NCBI GenBank assembly: GCA_937925595.1
Contig: CALALQ010000263.1
Location: forward strand, 1-30,931
Direction: 5' to 3'
DNA length: 30,931 nt
Origin: an uncultured Demequina sp.
GTDB taxonomy: Bacteria > Actinomycetota > Actinomycetes > Actinomycetales > Demequinaceae
The position numbers were made by a program, and so were the translations under genes. Every line of letters starts with the position of its first letter. The stretch's first letter is position 1. Below, piece after piece: positions 16,304 through 23,223 of this stretch. The notes beneath the pieces are model-generated. The model worked only from the letters and a program-made list of their open reading frames with translations, searched no databases and was not told where the DNA came from.

Positions 16304-17149
16304 TCAGCGACCCAGCTCGGAACGCTGCACGCGCGCCGCGGCCGACCGTGCCGGCTTCGCCTTCGCCGCGGTCGCGGGTGCGCCCTTGACGGCCTCGGTG
16401 GCCGGCTTGGCGTTGCCGACGTCGGCGTGCATCTTCGCGGCCACGGCCTCCCGGTCGATGCCCTTCGCTTCGAGCTGGTTCGCGTCGTTCTCACGTCGCT
16501 CTGCGGAGTCGTACTTGGGGCCGGCCTCGGCACGCGCGGACTCGGCCGCGCGCTCGTGCGACTGTGCCTCCTCGCGTGCCTGGGTGCGTTCCTCGGAGCC
16601 CTCAGGGGCGTTCTCGGCGCGCTGGTCCGCGGCCTCGGCCTGACGGTCGGCGCGGTCGGCTTCGCGCATCAGTAGCGCCGCCTCTGCCTCCTCGCCGGTG
16701 CCGCGCTGGCGTTCCGTCTCGGACTGCCGGCGCAACAGCTCGGCGTCGACGGCTGCTTGCACCGCCTGGGGGTCGCCGCCGGCCTGGTCGACGTCGACGC
16801 CGTAGCGGGTGCGCAGCTCGTCGCGCATGCGTCCCTCGGCGCGCACGGCCTCGGGGTCTTCGTTGCCCCACGCGCGCGCCGTGGCGAGCGTCGTGCCGAT
16901 CTGCTCGGGGGTCGCGCGCTCCCACCAGTCGTTCCGGTAGACGCCGCTGAGCTCAACGCGCGCGGACTGCCGTTCGGCGTTCATCCGAGACGTCAGCTCG
17001 CGTGCTTCCTGCTGGCTCGCCGCCTGTGCGCGTCGAGCTGCCTCCTCGCGCTGTCGGGCGATGATTTCGCCCACGCGGCCGGCGGCGGTCACCGCGACGC
17101 GGAGCTGCCCCTCGAACGCTTCGGAAATGCCGTCGCTCTCATCGGCCAT
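16304..17149 (-). CDS. Coiled-coil protein of the mobilisation operon
   Basis: 281 aa, highly charged and helical. Long Ala/Glu/Arg/Gln-rich stretches (about 25-65 and 125-225) predict coiled coils; the centre has a less repetitive part, VYRNDWWERATPEQIGTTLATARAWG (about 70-95, given in two words of the same helix-turn region). The basic Ala/Lys/Arg-rich tail could bind DNA. No enzyme motif is seen. The ATG at 17149 is 12 bases after the relaxase stop, so the two are co-transcribed; a role in relaxosome architecture or relaxase transport is inferred. Not a recognised family. Confidence 0.62.
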   Translation of the reverse strand: MADESDGISEAFEGQLRVAVTAAGRVGEIIARQREEAARRAQAASQQEARELTSRMNAERQSARVELSGVYRNDWWERATPEQIGTTLATARAWGNEDPEAVRAEGRMRDELRTRYGVDVDQAGGDPQAVQAAVDAELLRRQSETERQRGTGEEAEAALLMREADRADRQAEAADQRAENAPEGSEERTQAREEAQSHERAAESARAEAGPKYDSAERRENDANQLEAKGIDREAVAAKMHADVGNAKPATEAVKGAPATAAKAKPARSAAARVQRSELGR

Positions 17150-17161
17150 GACGTGCTCCTC

Positions 17162-18892
17162 TCATCGTTCCGGGCCTCGGTCGGGCCGCGGGGTTGTGGT
17201 CGTGCGGGGTCGGGTCGGTTCGATCGTCGACGGGAGCGGCGAGGTCGTTCCCTTGCGACGGTTCTCCTCGGCCCGGTTCATCTTTTCCAGCGCCTCGCGC
17301 GTGGCCTCGTCGATGGTCGCGGACATGTCGATGCGGCGCGGTTCGGTCTTCGTGGCAGTGGCCGCGGTGGCCGTCGTCGACGTCGCCGGCAGGGCGGCGC
17401 GGACCCGCACGAGACGGGCGCGAATGTCGGTAGCGATCGCTTCCGCGTGGCGTGCTTGCTGCGCGGCCTTGGCGGCGTCGTACACCGCTTGGGTGAGGTT
17501 CATGAGCTGGCGCAGCATGGCGGCTTGCGCGGCGGTTCCCTGCCCGCCTCGGACGGCGCTGGCGAGGAGCATCGCCGCACCGCTGGCCGACACCCGCCCC
17601 GCCTTCTGGGGCTTCGTGTGGCCGCGGTAGGTCTGCGCCGATTTCGCCAGCTCGTCGGATGCCGCGGCGAGGTCGCCGGGTACGTCCTCGACGGCGTTGG
17701 ACCACGCCGCGAATGCCCCCGACGTCTGCCGCGCGACACGCGCCCATGTGTCGCGGTCGTCGAGCGGGACGGAGCGCAGCGTCTCGCGCAGCTCGCCCAG
17801 CTCGGCGGTGTACCGATCCCACAGCTCGGGGTCGGGTTCGGCCGTCTCGCGTCCCGGTGAGACGGGTCGCTGGTTGCGCTTGGCTGCGTTCCACTCGGCC
17901 GCGGCATCCGTCGCGCCGGTCGGGCTGTCGGGCCACTCGGCGCGCAATCGCGGCAGGGTGAGGTCGCGGCCCATGTGACCGCCGCCGTACCAAATGGGAC
18001 GCTCCCCCGGTGCGGGCTTCGCGGCCACCGAGTAGCCGGTGATGACGTCCGTCTGACCGTCCGCGAAGCGGGGTCGGACGACGACACCAGAGCGGCGCAG
18101 TCGACGCACGAACTCGGCTTCGTTCTCGCTCGCGCTCGCGCACGCGCGGACCTTGCGGGCAAGGTCGTTGCGGGGTGCGTTGAGACGAATCTCGGCCGTG
18201 ATGCGTGTCTGTCGTTCGCGCGGGTCAAGCTGGTGCCAGGGGGTGACGTCGCCGCCGATCTGCGCGGCGTGAGCTTCGTACTTCCGCTGTGCGAACAGTG
18301 CCGACCGCTCCTCGACCTTGGCCTGTTCGGCGGGGCTGTAGCCGCGCGTCGCGCGCTCGCCCTTGGTCGACTCCAACAGCTCTAGGCCGTGCTTCACTTC
18401 GAGCGCTCGCGCGGCGTTCTGTGCGCGCACGTAGTCGAGGTGGGTGGATGCCTTCGTGCCGTCCTCGCGGACGAGGTTCACGGCGATGTGCACGTGGTCG
18501 TTACCGGACTTCGACAGGCCGTGACGGACAGCCACCCAACGGCACGGTGCCTTCGTGCCGTCGTTGTCGTCGAAGCCCATCGCGGCCACAAAGTCAGTCG
18601 CGATCGCGTTCCATTCGGCGTCGGTCTTGATGCCCTCCTCGGCCCGCAGCGAGAGAGAGGCGTGCCAGACGTGCCCGCCCTTGACGTCGACCCCGAGCTG
18701 CTTGTGCGGGCGGTCGAGGTGACGCGCGATCGCTAGGCCGCTGTCGCGGCTCAACTCGGCGTCGTCGTACCAGGCCATGAGCGCATCGTCACCCGCGACA
18801 AGGTGCGGCTCGGTGTGCTCGTTGTGGCGACCGCCGCCAACGAGATACGTCACGAGGCCCGACATGCGATCGCCCCGCGTGATGTTCGGCAT
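17162..18892 (-). CDS. Relaxase / mobilisation nuclease (MOBP-like)
   Basis: 576 aa from the ATG at 18892, which overlaps the MobC stop (TGATG); a GTG one codon earlier is also possible. The N-terminal ~200 residues carry relaxase signatures: Y16 in SGLVTYLVGG as likely nicking tyrosine, HVWHASLSLR (H74, H77), and the metal-binding triad NDHVHIAVNL (H133, H135, N139), preceded by VRHGLSKSG. The remainder is charged, partly helical, with no helicase or primase domain. It would nick one strand at oriT, stay bound to the 5' end and be carried through the T4SS. The MOB class is inferred from the motif spacing. Confidence 0.85.
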   Translation of the reverse strand: MPNITRGDRMSGLVTYLVGGGRHNEHTEPHLVAGDDALMAWYDDAELSRDSGLAIARHLDRPHKQLGVDVKGGHVWHASLSLRAEEGIKTDAEWNAIATDFVAAMGFDDNDGTKAPCRWVAVRHGLSKSGNDHVHIAVNLVREDGTKASTHLDYVRAQNAARALEVKHGLELLESTKGERATRGYSPAEQAKVEERSALFAQRKYEAHAAQIGGDVTPWHQLDPRERQTRITAEIRLNAPRNDLARKVRACASASENEAEFVRRLRRSGVVVRPRFADGQTDVITGYSVAAKPAPGERPIWYGGGHMGRDLTLPRLRAEWPDSPTGATDAAAEWNAAKRNQRPVSPGRETAEPDPELWDRYTAELGELRETLRSVPLDDRDTWARVARQTSGAFAAWSNAVEDVPGDLAAASDELAKSAQTYRGHTKPQKAGRVSASGAAMLLASAVRGGQGTAAQAAMLRQLMNLTQAVYDAAKAAQQARHAEAIATDIRARLVRVRAALPATSTTATAATATKTEPRRIDMSATIDEATREALEKMNRAEENRRKGTTSPLPSTIEPTRPRTTTTPRPDRGPER

Positions 18893-19290
18893 CACGTCAA
18901 GCTCAGCTCGTCGGAAACCTCGTCGATCCGCATCGCGGTCTTGCGCACGGCGGCGAGCGTCGAGAACAGTTCAGGGTGCGTTTCGCGCGTGGCGTTCGTG
19001 GCCTTCGCCATCTGGTTGACGTTGTTCGAGATAGCCGCGAGGAGTCGGTGCAGCTCGTACAGCTTCGTGATGGTCGAGCGCCGATCCGTGATCGTCTCGC
19101 CCGACTCCATCGCAAGGCCGCTCTCCACGAGGTAACGCGGCACGGTCATTCCGGCGGCGAGCGAGAGGCGCTGCAATGCGCCCTCCTCCTCGACGCTCGT
19201 CCGCACGTTGTGACGGCCCGGACGACCGCCCTCGATACGACGTCGCCGGCCCGTGCCGCGCTGACGCTCGTTCGTCGACTCGTCAGACAT
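18892..19290 (-). CDS. MobC-like relaxosome accessory protein
   Basis: 132 aa from the ATG at 19290, chosen over an in-frame upstream start because the shorter product begins with a typical polar MobC tail. A basic N-terminus (RQRGTGRRRRIEGGRPGR) is followed by an RHH-like strand-helix-helix (about 28-60, NVRTSVEEEGALQRLSLAAG) and the MobC core HRLLAAISNNVNQMAKATN with a C-terminal helix. MobC proteins bind oriT and melt it for the relaxase. Gene order mobC-relaxase with overlap, and a hairpin-rich region directly upstream, support this. Confidence 0.82.
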   Translation of the reverse strand: MSDESTNERQRGTGRRRRIEGGRPGRHNVRTSVEEEGALQRLSLAAGMTVPRYLVESGLAMESGETITDRRSTITKLYELHRLLAAISNNVNQMAKATNATRETHPELFSTLAAVRKTAMRIDEVSDELSLT

Positions 19291-19530
19291 GGCAACCCCT
19301 CTCCTCGGCCCAGCGCAGCGACCCCGCCCCCGCGGGGACCGCACACCTCTAGTGTGCCGCACCTCTCGACGCCTGTCGAGGGGTCAAGTGGGATCAGGGC
19401 ACCTGATCCTTTAGCTTGCTCCGTCCGGGACTCGAATCGAGGTCGCTCACGGCGACAGCCGGGAGTGGTCGCGGCTCCGCCGCGACGGTCCTGCTGCAAG
19501 CGCGAGGAACCTCGCGCGGACGGCGCTGCA
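19291..19530. other. Candidate origin of transfer (oriT)
   Basis: This 256-bp gap upstream of mobC contains a dense series of inverted repeats: GCACAC/GTGTGC (19341-19357), CTCGAC/GTCGAG (19365-19380), GGATCAG/CTGATCC (19391-19409), GTCGCGG/CCGCGAC (19468-19486) and GCGCGAGG/CCTCGCGC (19500-19517). oriT is commonly next to the relaxosome genes and built of such repeats beside the nick site. The nick position cannot be read from sequence alone; the AT-richer stretch after GGATCAG/CTGATCC is the most likely area. Confidence 0.55.
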
Positions 19531-19534
19531 TCCG

Positions 19535-19540
19535 TAGGCT
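19535..19540 (+). promoter_or_regulatory. -10 element for a leaderless mRNA
   Basis: TAGGCT ends six bases before the ATG at 19547, the spacing at which transcription begins on the start codon itself. There is no SD for this gene, and this promoter form is common in actinobacteria. Confidence 0.5.
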
Positions 19541-19546
19541 GGGCGC

Positions 19547-19933
19547 ATGGCTAAAGAACTCTCCCCGGAAGAAGCAGTGGAGCGCGCACAGCGCGCGATG
19601 GATAACCGTCTGACGTCGGTTCGCGAGCTGGCACAGTCGCGCCAGAACGTCGCGAACGTGCGCGCCGAATCGGCGGCTCGTCTCGCTGAGGTCGAGCGCG
19701 AGGAGCGCGAGAAGGTCGACGCCGCGGAGCGTGACGACGCACGCGCCTACAGCGCCGCGATCGACGCCGGTTGGACGCCCGCCGAGCTGCGCAAGATCGG
19801 CTTCGCGGAGGCGGGCAAGAAGCGCGCACCGCGACAGCGCAATGCGCGTAAGTCGTCATCGGGTGAGGCCGCGGCGACGCCGCCGGCCGACGCCGCCGAG
19901 AACGGCGGCGAGGGTCAGTCGTACGGCGGCTAA
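19547..19933 (+). CDS. Small helical charged protein next to oriT
   Basis: 128 aa. An Arg/Glu/Ala-rich helix (about 5-65, with RQNVANVRAESAARLAEVE) predicts a coiled coil; WTPAELRKIGFAEAG (about 76-90) resembles a short HTH-like or DNA-contacting segment; a basic stretch and a disordered Gly/Ala tail follow. It is the first gene rightward of the oriT candidate, on the opposite strand to its neighbours, and seems to be expressed from a leaderless promoter. Function unknown; a relaxosome or oriT-processing role is only positional inference. Confidence 0.6.
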   Translation: MAKELSPEEAVERAQRAMDNRLTSVRELAQSRQNVANVRAESAARLAEVEREEREKVDAAERDDARAYSAAIDAGWTPAELRKIGFAEAGKKRAPRQRNARKSSSGEAAATPPADAAENGGEGQSYGG

Positions 19934-19946
19934 CGTATCCCCCTGA

Positions 19947-19997
19947 CCACCTGTGGACGGCCCGAGCTACCTACGGGCTCCGCCCGCCCACAGGTGG
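19947..19997 (+). terminator. Hairpin after the small oriT-side gene
   Basis: Arms CCACCTGTGGACGG (19947-19960) and CCGCCCACAGGTGG (19984-19997) pair at 13 of 14 positions, with an inner CCCG/CGGG pair. It begins 14 bases after the stop codon of the 128-aa gene, so a terminator is likely, though there is no T tract. Confidence 0.55.
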
Positions 19998-20075
19998 ACA
20001 GCGGGACCCTAGTTGACCGACCGCTACGCGGCCTCGTTGGGAGGACTCCCCCTCATTCTGATGCCCGGGATTGTG

Positions 20076-20159
20076 TCACAGCCCAACACCCCGTCAAGGG
20101 CGCTTCGCGTCACTCCTTGATGCGGCAAGCCGCACCCTTGACGGGGTGTCGTGCTGTGA
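20076..20159. repeat. 25-bp inverted repeat with nested hairpins
   Basis: Left arm 20076-20100 (TCACAGC, 3 nt, ACACCCCGTCAAGGG) and right arm 20135-20159 (CCCTTGACGGGGTGT, 3 nt, GCTGTGA) pair at 22 of 25 positions. The 34-nt spacer itself folds into CGC-TTC-GCG and TGCGGC-AA-GCCGCA. It lies 50 bp beyond the stop of the serine recombinase gene. It could be a recombination (res-like) site, a single-strand origin or an unusually large terminator. The rest of 19934-20208 shows nothing else. Confidence 0.6.
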
Positions 20160-20208
20160 AGGGCGGCATGTATCAGGGGGACGGGGAAAGAGTGGTGATG
20201 ACGTCCGG

Positions 20209-20808
20209 TTAGGACGCTGCCGGCTGCTGCTCGTCGACGTCGCGAGACAGGTCGGCGTAGGCGCGGGAGGCGGTCGACTTGTCGACGCCGAGCACGCGCC
20301 CGATGTGCGCGAAACTCAACCCGTCGTCCTCCCGCATGCGGCGTAGCTGCGTGAGCTGATCGGCGCTGAGCTTCGACGGTCGACCGATCGCCCTACCCTG
20401 GGCGCGGGCGTGGTCCATGCCGCGCTGCGTGTTCTCTCGGATCGTGTCGATGCGCAGCTCTGCGAACACGGCGACGATCCCGAACAGGGCACGGCCCATC
20501 GGGGTTGTCGTGTCGATCTGCGGTTCGGTCAGACTCCGAATGTCGATGCCGCGTTCGCGCAGCTCGTTCAGCGTGTCGAGGATGATCCGTTCGCTGCCGC
20601 CGAGACGATCGAGGCGGCGCACCAAGAGGGTGTCACCCTCGCGGAGGTAGTCGAGGCACGCGACCCACTGAGGGCGCGCAGCGATACGGCTGGACTCGCC
20701 GTGGTCGACGAACACACGGGTAGCGCCGGCCGCGCGCAGCTCGGCCTCCTGCGCCTCCGGGTTCTGCTCCCGACGCGAGACACGGGCGTACCCGATCACC
20801 TTCGTCAT
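20209..20808 (-). CDS. Serine recombinase, resolvase/invertase type
   Basis: 199 aa. Resolvase N-terminal domain: IGYARVSRREQN with catalytic S11, FVDHGESSR, LVRRLDRLGGSERI, and MGRALFGIVAVFAELRIDTIRENTQ leading into the long E helix. GRPSKLSADQLTQLRR starts a C-terminal HTH (SFAHIGRVLGVDKSTASRAY). Length is typical of small serine resolvases, which resolve plasmid multimers or invert DNA. Its ATG overlaps the stop of the membrane-protein gene (ATGA), so it is the last gene of the Fic operon. The 25-bp inverted repeat beyond its stop codon is a possible substrate, although res sites more often lie upstream. Confidence 0.88.
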   Translation of the reverse strand: MTKVIGYARVSRREQNPEAQEAELRAAGATRVFVDHGESSRIAARPQWVACLDYLREGDTLLVRRLDRLGGSERIILDTLNELRERGIDIRSLTEPQIDTTTPMGRALFGIVAVFAELRIDTIRENTQRGMDHARAQGRAIGRPSKLSADQLTQLRRMREDDGLSFAHIGRVLGVDKSTASRAYADLSRDVDEQQPAAS

Positions 20809-21113
20809 CGCTGCTCCTCCTCGCTCTGTCGACGGGCCTCGGATGCCCGCTGAATGTTCTTCCCCCACAGGGCCAGGGCTCCCCCGGCGACGACGACAAA
20901 GATCATGACGGCGGCGCTCGGGGTCTGTCCCGAGTCGACGCACACGCCGAGATACCCGACGAGGAAACCGCCGTACAAGATCACGAGCGCGACGAGGGTC
21001 GCGCGCTGGCGGCGCAGCTCGTCGACGTGCCGTGCGGTGCGGTACAGGGCGACAATCCCGACGAGGATCGTCAAGCTCCCCGCGGCCATGATGACGATGC
21101 CTGGCACGGTCAT
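20805..21113 (-). CDS. Small three-helix membrane protein in the Fic operon
   Basis: 102 aa from the ATG at 21113, overlapping the Fic stop. Three hydrophobic helices: about 3-25 (PGIVIMAAGSLTILVGIVAL), 38-58 (ATLVALVILYGGFLVGYLGV) and 67-86 (AAVMIFVVVAGGALALWG), with a basic loop between the first two and a charged cytoplasmic-looking tail. No recognised family. Overlaps on both sides (with Fic and with the recombinase) mean it is translated with them. It could be an unrelated passenger or a membrane partner of the toxin. Confidence 0.65.
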   Translation of the reverse strand: MTVPGIVIMAAGSLTILVGIVALYRTARHVDELRRQRATLVALVILYGGFLVGYLGVCVDSGQTPSAAVMIFVVVAGGALALWGKNIQRASEARRQSEEEQR

Positions 21114-21931
21114 TTCTCGAGCCCACCTGTCGGGAACCGGTCGGACATGTAGCCGGGGCCGCTGCGGCGCGCCTGGGGCGGTAGCTGGCCGCTCTGGCCG
21201 GCGCCCCGGGTCGCCTCCTTCGGTGACCGCTGGTAGCTGCCGCTGATGACGGCTCGGACGTCTGCAAGAGGGTCGGCCGCGGGGGCCGGCTTCTCGACGC
21301 TGATCGCGTTGAAGATCGGCACGAGCGACGTCGGATCGGGGGCGTGCTTGTCGAGGTCGGGCCGGCTCATGGCGGATGCCTGGTTCCATTGCTCGGGGGT
21401 CACCCGGTCGAACTCAAACCGGAACGGTGAGCCCTCGGCCAGGTCGTGCATGAACTGCTTCGACGTCCTGCCGTTGCCCTCCCGGAACGGGTGCGCCTGG
21501 TTGACGTAAGCGAACACGGTGGAGCTGGTGGCGATGAAGTCGTTACGGCTGATCGAGGCCCAGTCGGTCGACGTCGCGAGCTGGTGCACCTCGGACAGGT
21601 AGCGGTCCAGCTCGCCGTTGTCGACGCGACCGAACTCGCGTCCCGGACCCTTCGACATGTTGACCGTTCGGTACTCCCCCGCCCAGTCGTAGACGTCTTG
21701 GAATAGGTGCCGGTGGATCGCTTTCAAGTGCTCCGCGTCGAACGTCTTTGGGATATCGACCATCCCCGCTTCCAGCTCTGCGCCGCGGCGGGCGGTACGC
21801 CCGTACTCGCGTTCTTTCAGCTCGAAGAAGTCGCGCTCGTCGAACTTGTTGCGCAGCGTCCCGACACCGGTCAGGCCGTTGATCGTCTCGGGGTAGAAGT
21901 ACGACTCCCAGGTGTCGAACTGGTCGGCCAC
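21110..21931 (-). CDS. Fic-domain toxin (VbhT/Fic family)
   Basis: 273 aa from the GTG at 21931, two bases before which the antitoxin stops; an ATG at 21997 would add 22 unconserved residues overlapping the antitoxin gene. The Fic core has FYPETINGLTGVGTLRNKF (N-terminal feature of bacterial Fic toxins), IHRHLFQDVYDWAGEYRTVNMSK split across two helices, and the active-site loop HPFREGNGRTSK (catalytic H147). Fic enzymes transfer AMP or another nucleotide moiety to target proteins. The last position of the motif is lysine instead of the usual arginine. The C-terminal ~70 residues are disordered, with a basic end. It works with the preceding VbhA-like antitoxin; an effector role via the T4SS is possible but unproven. 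Confidence 0.85.
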   Translation of the reverse strand: MADQFDTWESYFYPETINGLTGVGTLRNKFDERDFFELKEREYGRTARRGAELEAGMVDIPKTFDAEHLKAIHRHLFQDVYDWAGEYRTVNMSKGPGREFGRVDNGELDRYLSEVHQLATSTDWASISRNDFIATSSTVFAYVNQAHPFREGNGRTSKQFMHDLAEGSPFRFEFDRVTPEQWNQASAMSRPDLDKHAPDPTSLVPIFNAISVEKPAPAADPLADVRAVISGSYQRSPKEATRGAGQSGQLPPQARRSGPGYMSDRFPTGGLEK

Positions 21932-21932
21932 G

Positions 21933-22196
21933 TCAGGCTGCGCCGACGATGCCGGCGGCGCGTCGAGACGCCTCGGCCGCGCGGTGAGCTGCGGCATCCG
22001 AACGACGGTCGTACTCGTCCGCGTCGATCGCGCCGCGCACGTAGTCCGTCAGGTTCTCGACGTCCTCGCGCGTGGGCTCCCAGCCCTCGTGCCAGCCGGC
22101 GGCGAGTGACTGCACCACGGCGCGACGCTGCTTGGCGTCGAGCTGCGCGAACAGCTCCGGGTACTGCTGCTCGATCTTCATCTGAGACTCGGCCAC
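21933..22196 (-). CDS. VbhA-like antitoxin of the Fic module
   Basis: 87 aa from the GTG at 22196, preceded by the SD GAAGGGAG. Residues about 24-65 (KQRRAVVQSLAAGWHEGW, EPTREDVENLTDYVRGAIDADEY) follow the pattern of the VbhA antitoxin domain, in which a helix carries the inhibitory S/T-x-x-x-E-G motif. Here the glutamate and glycine (HEG) are present, but the position four residues before E is alanine rather than serine or threonine. Antitoxins of this class obstruct ATP orientation in the Fic active site. It is the first gene of the four-gene operon antitoxin, fic, membrane protein, recombinase. Confidence 0.75.
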   Translation of the reverse strand: MAESQMKIEQQYPELFAQLDAKQRRAVVQSLAAGWHEGWEPTREDVENLTDYVRGAIDADEYDRRSDAAAHRAAEASRRAAGIVGAA

Positions 22197-22335
22197 GGTG
22201 GCTCCCTTCAACCCCCCAAGTCTACCAAATGATGCAAAAGGGCTCTACTGAATTTCGCACCAATTCGGGTTTTGCGACGGGGTTTTGCACCGCGACGATC
22301 CGCGAGATTCCGGCACCTCGTCGACGGCTCCGCGG

Positions 22336-22365
22336 GTGGTGCGAAACCGATCGGTTGTGCACCAC
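22336..22365. promoter_or_regulatory. 30-bp palindromic operator upstream of arsR-type gene
   Basis: GTGGTGC (22336-22342) and GCACCAC (22359-22365) frame the perfect 12-bp palindrome AACCGATCGGTT. It lies 47 bp upstream of the ArsR start and also in the divergent region towards the antitoxin. The same gap (22197-22412) has TTTTGCGAC/TTTTGCACC direct repeats (22270-22295) on the antitoxin side. A -10-like TAACCT (22401-22406) precedes the ArsR ATG by six bases. Confidence 0.5.
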
Positions 22366-22412
22366 GGCGCGCAGCTCGTGAGCGGTTGCGAAGATCGTCA
22401 TAACCTCGACGG

Positions 22413-22715
22413 ATGGACACTGAGCCGGATGCCGACACCGCCGACGCTGCAACGCTGTTCGCGCTCCTCGGCCACCCGATCCGGCTGGGTGTCGTGCGTG
22501 CGCTGCTCGACGTCGACGAGCTGACGGTGCGCGAGCTGAACGCGCGTCTTCCGGGCTCGGACAACTCCCTGTCGCAGCACCTCTCCAAGCTCCGCCTGTC
22601 CAAGCTGGTGTCGGCTCGGCGCGAGGGCACGACGTACGCCTACCGGATCACGGATGAGCGCCTGGCGGCGGTCGTCGCCGCGGCGCTGCATCCCTCGTCG
22701 GGATCGTCCGCGTAG
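22413..22715 (+). CDS. ArsR-family transcription regulator
   Basis: 100 aa covering one winged-helix domain: TLFALLGHPIRLGVVRALLDVDELTVRELNARLPGSD, in segments, then NSLSQHLSKLRLSKLVSARREGTTYAYRI with the recognition helix SQHLSKLR and wing EGTTYAYRI. No cysteine occurs, so it is not a classical metal sensor; some ArsR proteins respond to redox or act as plain repressors. No metal-resistance gene lies nearby. It is probably leaderless and autoregulated through the palindrome at 22336. Confidence 0.82.
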   Translation: MDTEPDADTADAATLFALLGHPIRLGVVRALLDVDELTVRELNARLPGSDNSLSQHLSKLRLSKLVSARREGTTYAYRITDERLAAVVAAALHPSSGSSA

Positions 22716-22864
22716 GGTCTGGTCTGCCCGGTCGGCGCTGCCCCCCCGCGTCCCCCCACGCGACTCGCGCCGGCCGGGTGCGGGGCCTTCTGCGCGAGAA
22801 TGGTCGCAACCCCTGGAACGAGCCACGTCCGACCGGGGGCGAGTCGGTCGGCGCTCCATTCGGC

Positions 22865-22889
22865 GGGGTGCCGGCCGACGCCGGCCCCA
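22865..22889 (+). terminator. Hairpin downstream of the ArsR gene
   Basis: GCCGGC-CGAC-GCCGGC (22870-22885) with flanking GGGG and CCCC. It lies between arsR and the SOS-type promoter at 22901. Nothing else can be supported in 22716-22900; the plus-strand ORF running through it is open by composition. Confidence 0.4.
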
Positions 22890-22900
22890 GCTCTGGCGAC

Positions 22901-22936
22901 TTGCACCTATCGAACACATATTCGATACTGACGACA
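22901..22936 (+). promoter_or_regulatory. LexA-boxed promoter for a leaderless transcript
   Basis: TTGCAC (22901-22906), 17 bp, GATACT (22924-22929) form -35 and -10. Between and over the -10 lies TCGAACACATATTCGA (22910-22925), one base from the actinobacterial SOS box TCGAAC-N4-GTTCGA. Transcription would begin at about 22936, the A of the ATG. Confidence 0.68.
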
Positions 22937-23196
22937 TGCGCGACGACGGCCCCCGCTGGCACCCCCAGCTCCTCGCGCGCGAGACGTCACCCGCTCACTG
23001 GGTGATGCTCGACGCCCGCGACAAGGTGGCCGGCACGATCGAGCTGCGCCGCACCGACGACGGGCCGCGCTACCGGGTCGAGGTAGCCGGCGGCGAAGTC
23101 CTCGGCTGGGCGACGTCGCTCAAAACGGCCACGGAGCGGCTGCACCGCGTCATCATCTCGGCGGGCGTGCCCGGTGGCGGGATCAACGGTTCGTGA
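22936..23196 (+). CDS. Unknown small protein under an SOS-type promoter
   Basis: 86 aa. A mixed alpha/beta sequence: strands around HWVMLDARDKVAGTIELRR and YRVEVAGGEVLGWATS, then a helix SLKTATERLHRVIISAG. Not a recognised family; the pattern resembles small single-stranded-DNA- or protein-interaction modules but I would not assign one. The start is fixed by the promoter position, as no SD exists. It is followed 27 bases later by another unknown small gene, probably in the same transcript. DNA-damage induction suggests a role in repair, in restricting the SOS response after plasmid entry, or in transfer control. Confidence 0.65.
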   Translation: MRDDGPRWHPQLLARETSPAHWVMLDARDKVAGTIELRRTDDGPRYRVEVAGGEVLGWATSLKTATERLHRVIISAGVPGGGINGS

Positions 23197-23223
23197 CCGT
23201 CAACGAGGCGTAGGGGGCCGCGC

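Noticed and set aside
18777..19135. Plus-strand ORFs over relaxase/mobC
   Set aside because: No recognisable domains and they oppose genes with intact relaxase signatures.
19421..19445. tRNA-like 3' end (TTCGAGTCCCGG on the minus strand), possible att site
   Set aside because: T stem does not pair and no anticodon arm or acceptor partner is present; no integrase gene in the window.
20076..20159. Inverted repeat considered as ends of a Tn3-type transposon
   Set aside because: The arms are only 34 bp apart, with no transposase between or nearby and no second distant copy.
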